DNA of 64,000 nucleotides from Spirosoma endophyticum. Lineage in GTDB: Bacteria > Bacteroidota > Bacteroidia > Cytophagales > Spirosomataceae. Within the stretch, counting starts at the first letter, position 1, and each line of letters opens with the position of its first letter. Made by a program: the position numbers and the translations under genes. The DNA lies in contig NZ_FOLQ01000017.1 of NCBI RefSeq assembly GCF_900112365.1, positions 1-64,000 of the forward strand, in the 5' to 3' direction. Positions 55,401 to 63,458 of this stretch are shown here, in pieces. The notes below the pieces were generated by a model. That model ran no database searches and was not told the origin of the DNA. It saw only the letters and a list, made by a program, of their open reading frames with translations.

Positions 55401-55512
55401 GCTGGACCCCGAGGTGAATTTCCGCAGCACGTTACCCTTGCTTCAGGGTATTGACCTGGGTACCTATCCGCTGGTACGTACGCTCACATTTGGTTTAAAT
55501 CTGGGCTTCTAA
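52435..55512 (+). CDS. SusC/RagA-family TonB-dependent outer-membrane transporter
   Basis: The 1025-residue protein has a signal peptide, then a carboxypeptidase-like beta-sandwich (IKGTVTTETGETLPGVTIAVKGT). The TonB box/plug region follows, with SEVVVVGYGTQQRRDLTGSVASV and IRGVTSLNAGNDPLYIVDGVPI, then a 22-strand barrel ending in LTFGLNLGF. No STN domain precedes the sandwich, unlike the transporter at 63459. It imports oligosaccharides with the SusD-like partner encoded 13 nt downstream. Control by the LacI regulator is suggested by the operator upstream. The substrate is unknown; the operon points to an uncommon glycan. Confidence 0.97.
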   Translation: MKINLTKVGWLLAFLAFIAVRSQLMAHGSLGKMPKAIPIKGTVTTETGETLPGVTIAVKGTTIGTTTNESGQYSLSIPDGSTVLVFSSVGYEKQDVSIGNRTTVNVVLKADTKALSEVVVVGYGTQQRRDLTGSVASVKGKELENLPVQGPLEAIQGRVAGVQIVQNSGSPGASPNVRIRGVTSLNAGNDPLYIVDGVPITGGINVVNPNDIQSMEVLKDASATAIYGARGANGIIIVTTKRGKAGKTSIGLSTYTGIMDVRKKVSMLNAVQERDYILNAVANAGVAEVRLGLDTLFRNGVPVYDTNWQDELYRQGTVSNYEVSLRGGNDKTTYAASLGYFNQKGIIISSGYDTYRGRFSIDHQASARFKTGANILLSTAKRDRVPEGDDINAIIPNAMRTLPFSPVYNPDGSYTFVDQIQRPNPVGLAMLTSWFTVNNRLVGNIYGDYDLWKGLTFRSTLNIDYSGTRDERFTPSTIQGGSARPGTASYGDVFTWVNENTLNYSHSIGKHSLSGLLGYSVQESKIFNLSAAANQGATDNITTLNAAASPTAASSSKSAWGLVSYFARLNYSFNDKYLLAATVRRDGSSRFGKDNQYGTFPSLSAGWRVSQESFMQGLSFINDLKLRASIGVVGNQSISDYGSQGLYSTGSNYIGKAGIALSAVPNPSLSWESTTQSDVGLDVSFLNNRITLTADAYLKKTNDLLLSVNLPTTSGFGSALQNVGNTQNKGLEFSIYSQNVAGSGANDFKWSTSFNISFNRNKIVSLSNNNADIIQTSADATFYGTAPQGLGRVGQPIGVFFGQVYTGRVYATSEEAKAANMRDGSASGALYVAGDMIYKDLNGDGIINDADRTIIGNANPKHTGGLTNNFSYKGFDLSIFLQWSYGNDIFNETREASNRSFVYNAATTEVLRSWRKEGDITDVPRGTPSTISRNGFASSRWVEDGSYLRVKTATLGYTFPSALLKRVKIENLRLYVSGQNLFTFTKYSGLDPEVNFRSTLPLLQGIDLGTYPLVRTLTFGLNLGF

Positions 55513-55525
55513 CCTCTCCTTGACC

Positions 55526-56941
55526 ATGAAAAAATTCATCTATACGACGCTGACGATTACACTCGGTGTGCTGGCTGGCGGATGCAGCGACGTACTTAAT
55601 CAGGTACCCGCGAGTGCCCTCACGCAAGGCTCTTTTTTCCAGAATGCGGCCGATGCGGAAGCGGCTATTCTGGCCGGTTATGACGCTTTTCAGGGCGATG
55701 AGGTGCGCTATATTGCCTGGGGCGATGCGCGGGCCGATAACCTCCGGGTGCCTGTTAATGAGATTGGTATAACGGATGGGGGCGTACTGGACTTTCAGAA
55801 TGATAACATCAGCACCAGTAGTGGCTACGCTACCTGGAGTCGATACTATTCGGGCATCAATAAGGTCAATAATGTGCTGGCGCAGGTACCCCAGATTCAA
55901 AGTCCAACCATTAATAGCGTGAAAAATCGAATCATGGGCGAAGCGTATTTTCTACGGGCGCTCAATTATTTTCACCTGGTGCGAATCTGGGGCGCCGTTC
56001 CGCTGGTGCTGGAGCCAACGCTTTCGCTGAATAAGGATTTACAACCCGCCCGGACACCGGCCGATAAGATTCAGGAGCAAATCATTGCCGATCTGAAAGA
56101 GGCCGAGAAACTATTGCCCGTTACGTATGCAGCCGCGATTGAAACGCGGGGACGGGCGACCCAGGGAGCCGCTCAGGCATTGTTGAGCAAAGTGTATCTC
56201 TGGCGCAGTTCGTATAACCAGACCGGCGAATGGCAGTTAGCCGCTGACTATGCCGCCAAAGTGCTTGCCAATTCGACCTACTCGCTGGTTTCCGGGGCTA
56301 CGTATGCAACTATTTTTACGGCGAAGAACACGACCGAATCCATTTTTGAGCTTCAGTTCAATTACAACAATCAGGAAACCAACGGGCTTTCGGCCTACTT
56401 CATACCGCGCAGCAGCAAAGTAACGACGGGTGGTAACCAGACCCTGATTCCGACCCAAAAGCTTGTCGATGCCTTTGAACCGGGCGATGTTCGTAAAGCG
56501 GCCAGTATTTACACCAGTAATCCGGCCACCGATCAGTTTCCCAATTTGCCGACGGTCGCGAAATACCTGGGAACGGTGGTAGGGACGACGCGCTTCAGCG
56601 ATAGCAATTTCATCCTTCTACGGCTGTCCGACGTGATACTGATGCAGGCCGAAGCCTTCGCTCAACTGGGCAAAACGGCAGAATCGGCTGCACTGGTCAA
56701 CCGAATTCGCAATCGGGCTGGGCTGGCCAACACAATCGCTACGTCGAAAGAGGCCCTCTTGCTGGCCATTGAACAGGAACGCTACGTCGAACTTTGCTTC
56801 GAAGGCCAGCGCTGGTATGACTTGCTCAGAACCGGTCGGGCGAAAGCGGTATTGGGCGTTGAGAAAAAGGCTCTACTCCCGGTATACTTCACCGAAATTC
56901 AGCTTAATCCCAATTTGCTGCCCCAGAATCCGGGCTATTAA
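55526..56941 (+). CDS. SusD/RagB-family glycan-binding lipoprotein
   Basis: The 471-residue protein has a lipobox (LAGGC) and the RagB/SusD layout. It starts DVLNQVPASALTQGSFFQNAADAEAAILAGYDAF, with TPR-like helices (MGEAYFLRALNYFHLVRIWGAVPLV). It ends with ALLLAIEQERYVELCFEGQRWYDLLRTGRA, the family's C-terminal hallmark. It caps the SusC channel at the cell surface. ATG 55526 is used, since the upstream TTG only adds two residues. Confidence 0.97.
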   Translation: MKKFIYTTLTITLGVLAGGCSDVLNQVPASALTQGSFFQNAADAEAAILAGYDAFQGDEVRYIAWGDARADNLRVPVNEIGITDGGVLDFQNDNISTSSGYATWSRYYSGINKVNNVLAQVPQIQSPTINSVKNRIMGEAYFLRALNYFHLVRIWGAVPLVLEPTLSLNKDLQPARTPADKIQEQIIADLKEAEKLLPVTYAAAIETRGRATQGAAQALLSKVYLWRSSYNQTGEWQLAADYAAKVLANSTYSLVSGATYATIFTAKNTTESIFELQFNYNNQETNGLSAYFIPRSSKVTTGGNQTLIPTQKLVDAFEPGDVRKAASIYTSNPATDQFPNLPTVAKYLGTVVGTTRFSDSNFILLRLSDVILMQAEAFAQLGKTAESAALVNRIRNRAGLANTIATSKEALLLAIEQERYVELCFEGQRWYDLLRTGRAKAVLGVEKKALLPVYFTEIQLNPNLLPQNPGY

Positions 56942-57000
56942 GAAGTCAACCGCTACGTAGATAGAACGCTGATTTTTTTACGAAAGAAAACAGGCAACTT

Positions 57001-58899
57001 ATGCAAATAACTCTGAGACAATTAGTCCGGCAGGCTAGCGTACTGGTAATGATACTGGGGAGCTTCAAAGGGCATCTGAATGGGCAGGATACGCGACATA
57101 TTAAAAGCGGCACCATCATTCCCGACGAAACCTACAGCGATCAGCCGTACATCGTGAAAACCAACGACGGCGCGTGGCTGTGTGTATTGACGACGGGAAC
57201 CGGCCACGAAGGGGCTTCCGGTCAGCACATTATCTCCGAGCGGAGTTTCGATCAGGGGAAAACCTGGGTGGATAAACGGGATGTGGAACCCGGCGACGGC
57301 CCCGAAGCGTCCTACGCCGTTTTGCTAAAAGCACCGTCGGGCCGAATCTTTGTCTTCTATAACCACAATACCGACAACACGAGAGCCGTAAAAGGGGATA
57401 ATCCGCCCTATAAAGATGGCCTGGTGAAACGGGTGGATAGTCAGGGCCACTTCGTCTTTAAATACTCGGACGATCATGGTAAAACCTGGTCAGATAAGCG
57501 GGTTGATATTCCCATTCGAAACTTCGAGATTGACCGGAAAAATCCGTATCAGGGCAAAATTCAGTACTTCTGGAACGTAGGACGCGCGTTTGCCTACAAC
57601 GAATCGGCTTACGTTCCCGTGCATAAAGTCGGTGGGTTTGGGGAAGGGTTTTTTACGTCGAGCGAAGGGGCGATCCTGCAAAGTCCCGATTTGTTCAAGG
57701 TTCAGGATCCCGCTCAGGCGAAGTGGACTACCTTGCCGGATGGCGACATTGGCCTACGCACTCCGCCCAGCGTGGGTGGTCCCATTGCCGAAGAGCAGAG
57801 CGTATCTGTGCTGAGCGATGGGTCTTTTTACTGCGTTTACCGGACCATCGACGGACATCCAGCCTACACGTATAGCCGGGATGGGGGTCATACCTGGGAT
57901 GCGCCCCAGTATCTGCGCTATGCCAATGGTCGATTGGTGAAGCATCCGAGAGCCGCCAATTTTGCCTGGAAATGCGAAAACGGGAAATTCCTGTACTGGT
58001 TCCACAACCATGGTGGCCGGTTTATTCGCGAGCACCCCAACCGACGTAGCATGGCCTATGAGGACCGCAATCCGGCCTGGGTGCTGGGGGGAATCGAAGC
58101 CGATTCGCCTAAGGGAAAAATCATCCGGTGGACGCAACCCGAAATTCTGTTGTACGATGATGATCCATTGATCCGGATGAGCTACCCCGATTTGATTGAA
58201 GATAAAGGCGCGTACTACGTTACCGAAACCCAAAAAGACATTGCCCGCGTCCACAAACTGGACGAAACACTACTGACGCAACTCTGGAATCAGTTTGATA
58301 ATCAGGCAAAAGCGCAAACGGGCATTGTCCTGAACTGGTCGAATAAAAATGGTAATTTCCCCAAATCGGTAGCGGCTCCGGTGTTGCCCGAATTTTATAA
58401 ACGAGACACCCAGCGACTGGACCAGGGCGGCATGAACGTAGCAAACGGATTTACGATCGACATGGCCTTTACGCTACGTGATCTGTCTGGAAATCAACTA
58501 ATGGCTGACACGCGAACGCCGGATGGGAAAGGCTGGTTGCTACGTACTACCGATAAAAAAACGCTGGAAATTGTCCTCAACGATGGGCGAACCCAATCGG
58601 TTTGGGCCTGTGATGAAGGCTTGCTGAAAGCCAATCAGAAGCAGTACGTCAGCATTATTGTCGATGGTGGTCCTAAAATCATTGCTTTCGTGGTCGATGG
58701 AGTTCTGAATGATGGGGGCGATACCCGTCAATTTGGCTGGGGCCGGTTCAACCCGCAGTTGAAATCTGTAGCGGGTGCCCCGACGCTGCAAATTGGTACA
58801 AAGCTGAACGGGTCGATTCAACAACTGACAGTCTACGATCGGGCCATCCGCGTTTCGGAAGCCATTGGTAATTACAACGCTTATCAGAAAAATCAATAA
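57001..58899 (+). CDS. Secreted sialidase-like Asp-box (BNR) protein with C-terminal lectin-like domain
   Basis: The 632-residue protein has a signal peptide ending near LNGQD, then a six-bladed propeller with Asp boxes (SFDQGKTWV, SDDHGKTWS, SRDGGHTWD). The last 200 residues look like a concanavalin/LamG sandwich (FTIDMAFTLRDLSGNQLMADTRTP; TLQIGTKLNGSIQQLTVYDRAIRVSEAIGNYNAYQ). Such proteins are exo-glycosidases or lyases acting on exported or environmental glycans. I see no clear sialidase Arg triad, so the activity may differ. It follows SusD by 59 nt, and is likely part of the same operon. Confidence 0.8.
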   Translation: MQITLRQLVRQASVLVMILGSFKGHLNGQDTRHIKSGTIIPDETYSDQPYIVKTNDGAWLCVLTTGTGHEGASGQHIISERSFDQGKTWVDKRDVEPGDGPEASYAVLLKAPSGRIFVFYNHNTDNTRAVKGDNPPYKDGLVKRVDSQGHFVFKYSDDHGKTWSDKRVDIPIRNFEIDRKNPYQGKIQYFWNVGRAFAYNESAYVPVHKVGGFGEGFFTSSEGAILQSPDLFKVQDPAQAKWTTLPDGDIGLRTPPSVGGPIAEEQSVSVLSDGSFYCVYRTIDGHPAYTYSRDGGHTWDAPQYLRYANGRLVKHPRAANFAWKCENGKFLYWFHNHGGRFIREHPNRRSMAYEDRNPAWVLGGIEADSPKGKIIRWTQPEILLYDDDPLIRMSYPDLIEDKGAYYVTETQKDIARVHKLDETLLTQLWNQFDNQAKAQTGIVLNWSNKNGNFPKSVAAPVLPEFYKRDTQRLDQGGMNVANGFTIDMAFTLRDLSGNQLMADTRTPDGKGWLLRTTDKKTLEIVLNDGRTQSVWACDEGLLKANQKQYVSIIVDGGPKIIAFVVDGVLNDGGDTRQFGWGRFNPQLKSVAGAPTLQIGTKLNGSIQQLTVYDRAIRVSEAIGNYNAYQKNQ

Positions 58900-59085
58900 A
58901 ACCACAGAACTAGTAAGTAGACATCATAGGATTAGGTCACCGGTAAAGCGTCACCCACTGGTGTGGCAGTTTTCTTATCTCTCTAGCCCATCTCTCAACA
59001 CTTTTTGCGATAGATCAAGCTCCCGAATTCGGAGTGATGGTATCGTTTTGTCTAAAAAATACAAATCCCTTAACGAATCATTTTT

Positions 59086-59820
59086 ATGAACTTGAAACGC
59101 TCTGTTGTAAACGCCAGCATTAATACGGCAAAGGAAGTTATCGCTCATTTTGGTATGCACCTGCCGCCCTTCGCCCATTGGACGGTTGAGCAATGGCTCC
59201 AGATGGGACCGGATTGCGATGAAATCCGGGATTGCATGTTGGGCTGGGACGTAACGGATTTCGGTAGCAAGGATTTTTACAACATTGGCCGAACGTTGTT
59301 TACGGTCCGAAATGGCCGAATGAACCAGCCCAACTACCCAAAACAATACGCCGAAAAATGGTTAATTGACCCGGAAAATCAGCGTGCACCCGCCCACTTC
59401 CATTTGTCGAAACGGGAAGATATTATCTGTCGGGCGGGCGGGAACGTACTGGTTCAGCTCACCAAAGCCGATCCAGAAGGTAATCGATCTAACGAAACAT
59501 TTACGACACAGGTAGACGGATGCGTTCGCCGGTTAGGTCCAGGTGAAATCGTACGTTTACGGCCCGGCGAAAGCCTGACCATCCATCCGCGTACCATTCA
59601 CCAGTTCTGGGGCGAAGAAGGCACAGGCTGGAAAATCGATGGAGTTGGGTATACGCTCAGCGCTGAGATTTCGAGCGTTTGCGATGACCTGAACGATAAC
59701 GTTTTTCTGGTCGATTATGGCATTCGCTTCCCCGAAATTGAGGAAGACGAAGCCCGTGCCTGTTACCTGTGTCATGAGTATCCCAAAGCTAGTGCTGAGC
59801 TTATCAATACCGTGAGCTAG
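59086..59820 (+). CDS. D-lyxose isomerase-like cupin enzyme
   Basis: The 244-residue protein matches the D-lyxose ketol-isomerase family: LPPFAHWTVEQWLQMG at the start, and the metal-binding set His104, His106 (PAHFHLSKRED), Glu111 and His172 (IHPRTIHQFWGEEG). These enzymes interconvert D-lyxose and D-xylulose or D-mannose and D-fructose. With the SusC/SusD pair and the sialidase-like enzyme it suggests that the glycan releases lyxose, mannose or a related sugar. It starts about 187 nt after the previous gene, and a short hairpin separates it from the transporter gene. Confidence 0.86.
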   Translation: MNLKRSVVNASINTAKEVIAHFGMHLPPFAHWTVEQWLQMGPDCDEIRDCMLGWDVTDFGSKDFYNIGRTLFTVRNGRMNQPNYPKQYAEKWLIDPENQRAPAHFHLSKREDIICRAGGNVLVQLTKADPEGNRSNETFTTQVDGCVRRLGPGEIVRLRPGESLTIHPRTIHQFWGEEGTGWKIDGVGYTLSAEISSVCDDLNDNVFLVDYGIRFPEIEEDEARACYLCHEYPKASAELINTVS

Positions 59821-59830
59821 GAAGTAGAAA

Positions 59831-59846
59831 TGGCCCGTCAGGGCCA
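59831..59846 (+). terminator. Small intergenic hairpin
   Basis: TGGCCC (59831-59836) pairs with GGGCCA (59841-59846) around GTCA, 10 nt after the isomerase stop. The stem is only 6 bp and lacks a T-run, so it may just attenuate read-through to the transporter gene. Confidence 0.4.
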
Positions 59847-59905
59847 AACCAGGCTATTTGTGCGTACTGTTAATCAACCCTAATTCAACTAGCTTTCTCT
59901 CCGTT

Positions 59906-61234
59906 ATGCATCGAGTCTATCCCTTTTTGCTCACTCTTGCTACGTTGCTCCTGTTAAGTGCCGGACTCCTGTACGCGTTCGATAGGCTGGTTATTGCAGG
60001 CCCATTGCTGATAATCGCGCTGGTTTTGCTGGCGCTGGCATTTCGGGGGTTTTCGCCATTGAAGGGCTTTGCGTACACCATCTGGATACTGGCCGCGGTG
60101 ACGGTAGCGATGTTCTATCCGACGTATTTCTTCACCGTTGGTGATTTTCAACTCAAACGACTGATCGTCCCGTTCGTGCAACTGACCATGTTCGGCATGG
60201 GGTCGCATATGAGTTTCGATGATTTCAAAGGCGTCATTAAAATGCCTAAAGGGGTGTTCATTGGCGTGAGCTGCCATTTTATTATCATGCCATTGGTGGG
60301 TTTTGCGTTGTCGAACCTTTTTGAATTTTCGCCCGAAATTGCCGGGGGTGTCATCCTGATTGGCTGCGTTTCCAGTGCGATGGCATCCAACGTAATGTCT
60401 TATCTGTCAGGGGCAAATCTGGCCTTAGCGGTCACGATTGGGGCCTGCTCTACCATACTATCGCCATTCATAACACCTTTCCTGATGAAATGGCTGGCCG
60501 GTCAGTACGTTGACATTGATATTTCGCACATGATGATCGACATAACCAACATGATCATCATCCCGATTGTGGCCGGGTTTATTTTCAATCTGTTTTATTT
60601 TGGTCAGGAAACCAACCGGGCTAAAACAGCACAGCTACTTGCTTTTGCGGGGATTATTCTCGTGACAAATGTGCTGATGAAGTTCGTCATGAACAGCTCC
60701 ACCAGCGCGTTCCTGATAACGCTTGCTACGTCGGTTGCGTGGTTTTATGTACTCCCGATGCTGGCGGCTATTCTGCTGAAAAACCGGTCGGGCGTTAGCC
60801 GGGCAATGATCGAAAATGGCCTCTCGTTTGTGGCCATGCTGGGTATTGTAATCAACACGGTGATTATTACAGCGTCGGGTCGGGACAATCTGCTTCAGGT
60901 TGGCGGATTGCTGATTATTACGTGCTTACTGCACAATCTTACGGGTTTCAGCGTGGGTTATTTTATCTCCTGGTTGCTGGGTTTACCCGAGAAAGACCGC
61001 CGAACCATTGCCTTTGAAGTAGGTATGCAAAATGGCGGAGTGGCCACGGGGCTTGCGCTGCAAATGGGCAAAGTCGCTACCGTGGGACTGGCGTCTGCCA
61101 TATTTGGTCCGCTACAGAACGTAACGGGTTCGGCACTGGCGAACTGGTTTCGCCGGAGACCAACGGATTCAACGGGGAGTGAGCAACATTCGATAGACGT
61201 AGCGTTGATAAAAGCTTCTGATGAAATTGTTTAG
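59906..61234 (+). CDS. Bile acid:sodium symporter (BASS)-family transporter
   Basis: The 442-residue protein has about twelve hydrophobic segments. It includes QLTMFGMGSHMSFDDFKGVIKMPKGVFIG, the start of the BASS core, GGVILIGCVSSAMASNVMSYLSGANLALAV (the crossover motif), and EVGMQNGGVATGLALQM near the end, another conserved core motif. BASS proteins carry organic acids or sterols with Na+. In a glycan-use operon it may carry a sugar acid or keto acid product, which is inference. I start at ATG 59906; the frame extension upstream is not family-like. The last 30 residues are a soluble tail. Confidence 0.9.
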   Translation: MHRVYPFLLTLATLLLLSAGLLYAFDRLVIAGPLLIIALVLLALAFRGFSPLKGFAYTIWILAAVTVAMFYPTYFFTVGDFQLKRLIVPFVQLTMFGMGSHMSFDDFKGVIKMPKGVFIGVSCHFIIMPLVGFALSNLFEFSPEIAGGVILIGCVSSAMASNVMSYLSGANLALAVTIGACSTILSPFITPFLMKWLAGQYVDIDISHMMIDITNMIIIPIVAGFIFNLFYFGQETNRAKTAQLLAFAGIILVTNVLMKFVMNSSTSAFLITLATSVAWFYVLPMLAAILLKNRSGVSRAMIENGLSFVAMLGIVINTVIITASGRDNLLQVGGLLIITCLLHNLTGFSVGYFISWLLGLPEKDRRTIAFEVGMQNGGVATGLALQMGKVATVGLASAIFGPLQNVTGSALANWFRRRPTDSTGSEQHSIDVALIKASDEIV

Positions 61235-61358
61235 TTGGAGAGCAGTTATTGACTTTATTTTAGAAAAATTTAAAATCAACTAAGGGGATTTTTACTGAAA
61301 GTTGTCTTGTATAGTATACGATTGACTTTTTCGCGACTTGTCAACGTAGGCACAGGCT

Positions 61359-62045
61359 ATGCAACTTCGATCCTTACTTGATTCTGCTGATCAACCGGCT
61401 CAGGCAAACTTAACCCGTCAGCGTTTGCCTGAGCCGGTTGAGGTAGTCGAAGAAAACCACGCGGGTAACGACACCGAACTCTTCATTCGGCGAACGTTTG
61501 CCGAAAGCCCCAAGAAAGGATGCGAACTGCTCTTTCGCCGGTATCATCAGGCGTTGTGCAGCCATGCCGTACGATTCGTTTACTCGAAAGAAACGGCTGA
61601 GGACCTCGTTAGTGACGTTTTCTGCAAGTTCTGGAAAACCAAAGCCTACGAAACCATTACGTCGTCCTATCGGTATTATTTGTTCCGCAGCGTTCGCAAC
61701 GAAGCGTACAACTACCTCCGGTTAGAGTTTCAGCAACTGGACGATATCGACACCGCGGCCGTTCGGGAAGATGCATTCAGCCAACGGCCCGATCAGATTT
61801 TACAGTTTGAAGAAGTGTTTCATCAGGTCGAAGATCTGGTCGAGTCGCTGCCCCCACAATGCCGCAAAGTCTTCCTGCTGAACCGATTCGAGGGTAAAAA
61901 ATACCAGGACATTGCTACCGAGTTAGGCATTTCCATTAAAACAGTCGAAGTCCATATTGGTAAAGCCCTTGGCATTGTCCGGAAAGGGTTGAAAGATCAT
62001 TGGCTGATGATCATGGTGGCTGTCTGGCGGCTGTTCCCTTTTTAA
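61359..62045 (+). CDS. ECF-type RNA polymerase sigma factor
   Basis: The 228-residue protein has region 2 (GCELLFRRYHQALCSHAVRFVYSKETAEDLVSDVFCKFW) and region 4 (SLPPQCRKVFLLNRFEGKKYQDIATELGISIKTVEVHIGKAL). It is followed 57 nt later by a FecR-type anti-sigma factor gene and then a SusC-like receptor with an STN domain. This is the classical FecIR signalling unit. An 18-19-bp perfect inverted repeat lies within codons 12-28. The N-terminal 35 residues are not conserved, so this hairpin either folds in the coding RNA or forms a leader for a start further in. Confidence 0.93.
   Translation: MQLRSLLDSADQPAQANLTRQRLPEPVEVVEENHAGNDTELFIRRTFAESPKKGCELLFRRYHQALCSHAVRFVYSKETAEDLVSDVFCKFWKTKAYETITSSYRYYLFRSVRNEAYNYLRLEFQQLDDIDTAAVREDAFSQRPDQILQFEEVFHQVEDLVESLPPQCRKVFLLNRFEGKKYQDIATELGISIKTVEVHIGKALGIVRKGLKDHWLMIMVAVWRLFPF
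61391..61441 (+). repeat. Perfect 19-bp inverted repeat in the 5' coding region of the sigma factor
   Basis: TCAACCGGCTCAGGCAAAC (61391-61409) pairs perfectly with 61423-61441 across a 13-nt loop, starting 32 nt after the ATG. It is GC-rich and would form a very stable RNA hairpin close to the translation start. Confidence 0.9.
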
Positions 62046-62102
62046 CGGAATAAGGGGCGTTCACCTCAACGTTGTCTTATCAATACCCAGACTGATGCAA
62101 CC

Positions 62103-63110
62103 ATGGAATCGGAAATTAACAAGGCCTTAATCGTTAGCCACTTCGCCCGCAAAACGTCCCCGCTCCAGCGCGAGCTGATTGCGCAGTGGCTTCGGCAGCG
62201 GGAGAACGAGGAACAATATTACGAGTGGCTGGAAGAGTGGGAAATTCAACATCCGCAGTATCTGACTCAACCCGAACGGAGTTTCCAGCGGTATGTTAAT
62301 TTTTTGACGGAGAATCCGCATAAGGAGGAAATGGAGGAGGTGATAGAAGCGCCAATCGTCTCGTTGCCAATACGTTGGTATACCAGGACCTGGCTGGTAG
62401 CGGCTTCAGTGTTACTAGTTCTTGGCCTTGGTGCGCTGCTATTTCGTAATCAGATTCTATATCGAACGTACCAAACGCCCTTTGGAAAATCTCGTTTCAT
62501 TCGACTGGACGATGGAAGCACGGTGGCGCTACAGCCGAATTCGACGCTACGTGTGCCCCGCTGGGGATTTGGGCAGAAAACCCGTGACGTGTTGCTAAGG
62601 GGCGAAGCCAATTTTTCGGTGACGCACACGGCTACCAATCAGAAATTTGTCGTGAAAACGGATAACCAGCTAGAGGTTGTTGTGCTGGGCACCGAATTCA
62701 CCGTTTTTGCCCGGAAGCGGGGGGCAAGAGTCGTGCTGAACAGGGGCAAAGTACAGCTTCAGTATCAGGAAGGCCAGACTGCCCGCCAGCTAACCATGAA
62801 ACCCGGTGACCTGGTCCTGCTCGACCGCAAGAATCATATCGCGCTGAAAACGGTAAAGCAGTTGCAAACTCAACCCGTTGTTAAAGAGAAGCGTTTCGTC
62901 TTCCAGGAAACCACGCTAGAGGAAGTCGCTTACATGCTCGAAGAAAATTATGGTCTCCAGGTTAAGATCAAAGACCAGGCGCTGGCCGGGCGGGTACTGA
63001 TGGGTTCCTTCCAGGCAGATAACGTCGACCAACTTTTACAATCCATCTCCGAATTATTAGATGTCAACGTAGTGCGGCAGGGTAATCAGGTTCAAATCAT
63101 GGACAAATAG
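62103..63110 (+). CDS. FecR-family anti-sigma factor
   Basis: The 335-residue protein has an N-terminal cytoplasmic part that would bind the sigma factor (SHFARKTSPLQRELIAQWL). A membrane helix lies at 96-114, then a FecR domain (YQTPFGKSRFIRLDDGSTVALQPNSTLRVP; RDVLLRGEANFSV; VVVLGTEFTVFARK) and a C-terminal DUF4974-like secretin/TonB-related domain (FQETTLEEVAYMLEENYGLQVKI). It holds the sigma factor inactive until the receptor signals. It lies 57 nt after the sigma gene. Confidence 0.96.
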   Translation: MESEINKALIVSHFARKTSPLQRELIAQWLRQRENEEQYYEWLEEWEIQHPQYLTQPERSFQRYVNFLTENPHKEEMEEVIEAPIVSLPIRWYTRTWLVAASVLLVLGLGALLFRNQILYRTYQTPFGKSRFIRLDDGSTVALQPNSTLRVPRWGFGQKTRDVLLRGEANFSVTHTATNQKFVVKTDNQLEVVVLGTEFTVFARKRGARVVLNRGKVQLQYQEGQTARQLTMKPGDLVLLDRKNHIALKTVKQLQTQPVVKEKRFVFQETTLEEVAYMLEENYGLQVKIKDQALAGRVLMGSFQADNVDQLLQSISELLDVNVVRQGNQVQIMDK

Positions 63111-63458
63111 TATGTTGTGAACTAACAGCCTCAGGCTCATTGGAATGCTGTTCTAACGGTTCAGGCAGGTAACTGACTGGGTTCTGAATAACAGTAATTC
63201 TCGATAGACTAAAGGGTAAATGACTGATAGTCAATTTTTTAAATTTTGCTTGGAAAACTAGTGTCGCTTATTAACCTTTGCCTATCAATTTACAATACTT
63301 ATCGTGTTCCTGCCAACTTCAATGATCTCTCCAACGTATAGGATGCCCTAAAACAATAGGGATTTATATTGCCTGAAGGCAAAGCACTCAACGACTTGCC
63401 TGCTGATAACTTACTCAGGTCCGATTCAAGGACACAATCAATTAACCTTATCACTCCT
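63111..63458 (+). other. Leader region before the second SusC gene
   Basis: No gene is seen in these 348 bases. They separate the FecR gene from the receptor gene on the same strand and should hold the sigma-factor-dependent promoter. I cannot pick out a clear box. Confidence 0.5.

Noticed and set aside
61309..61319. Odd palindrome GTATAGTATAC before the sigma factor gene
   Set aside because: It is short, AT-rich and not repeated at the receptor gene, so I do not call it an operator.
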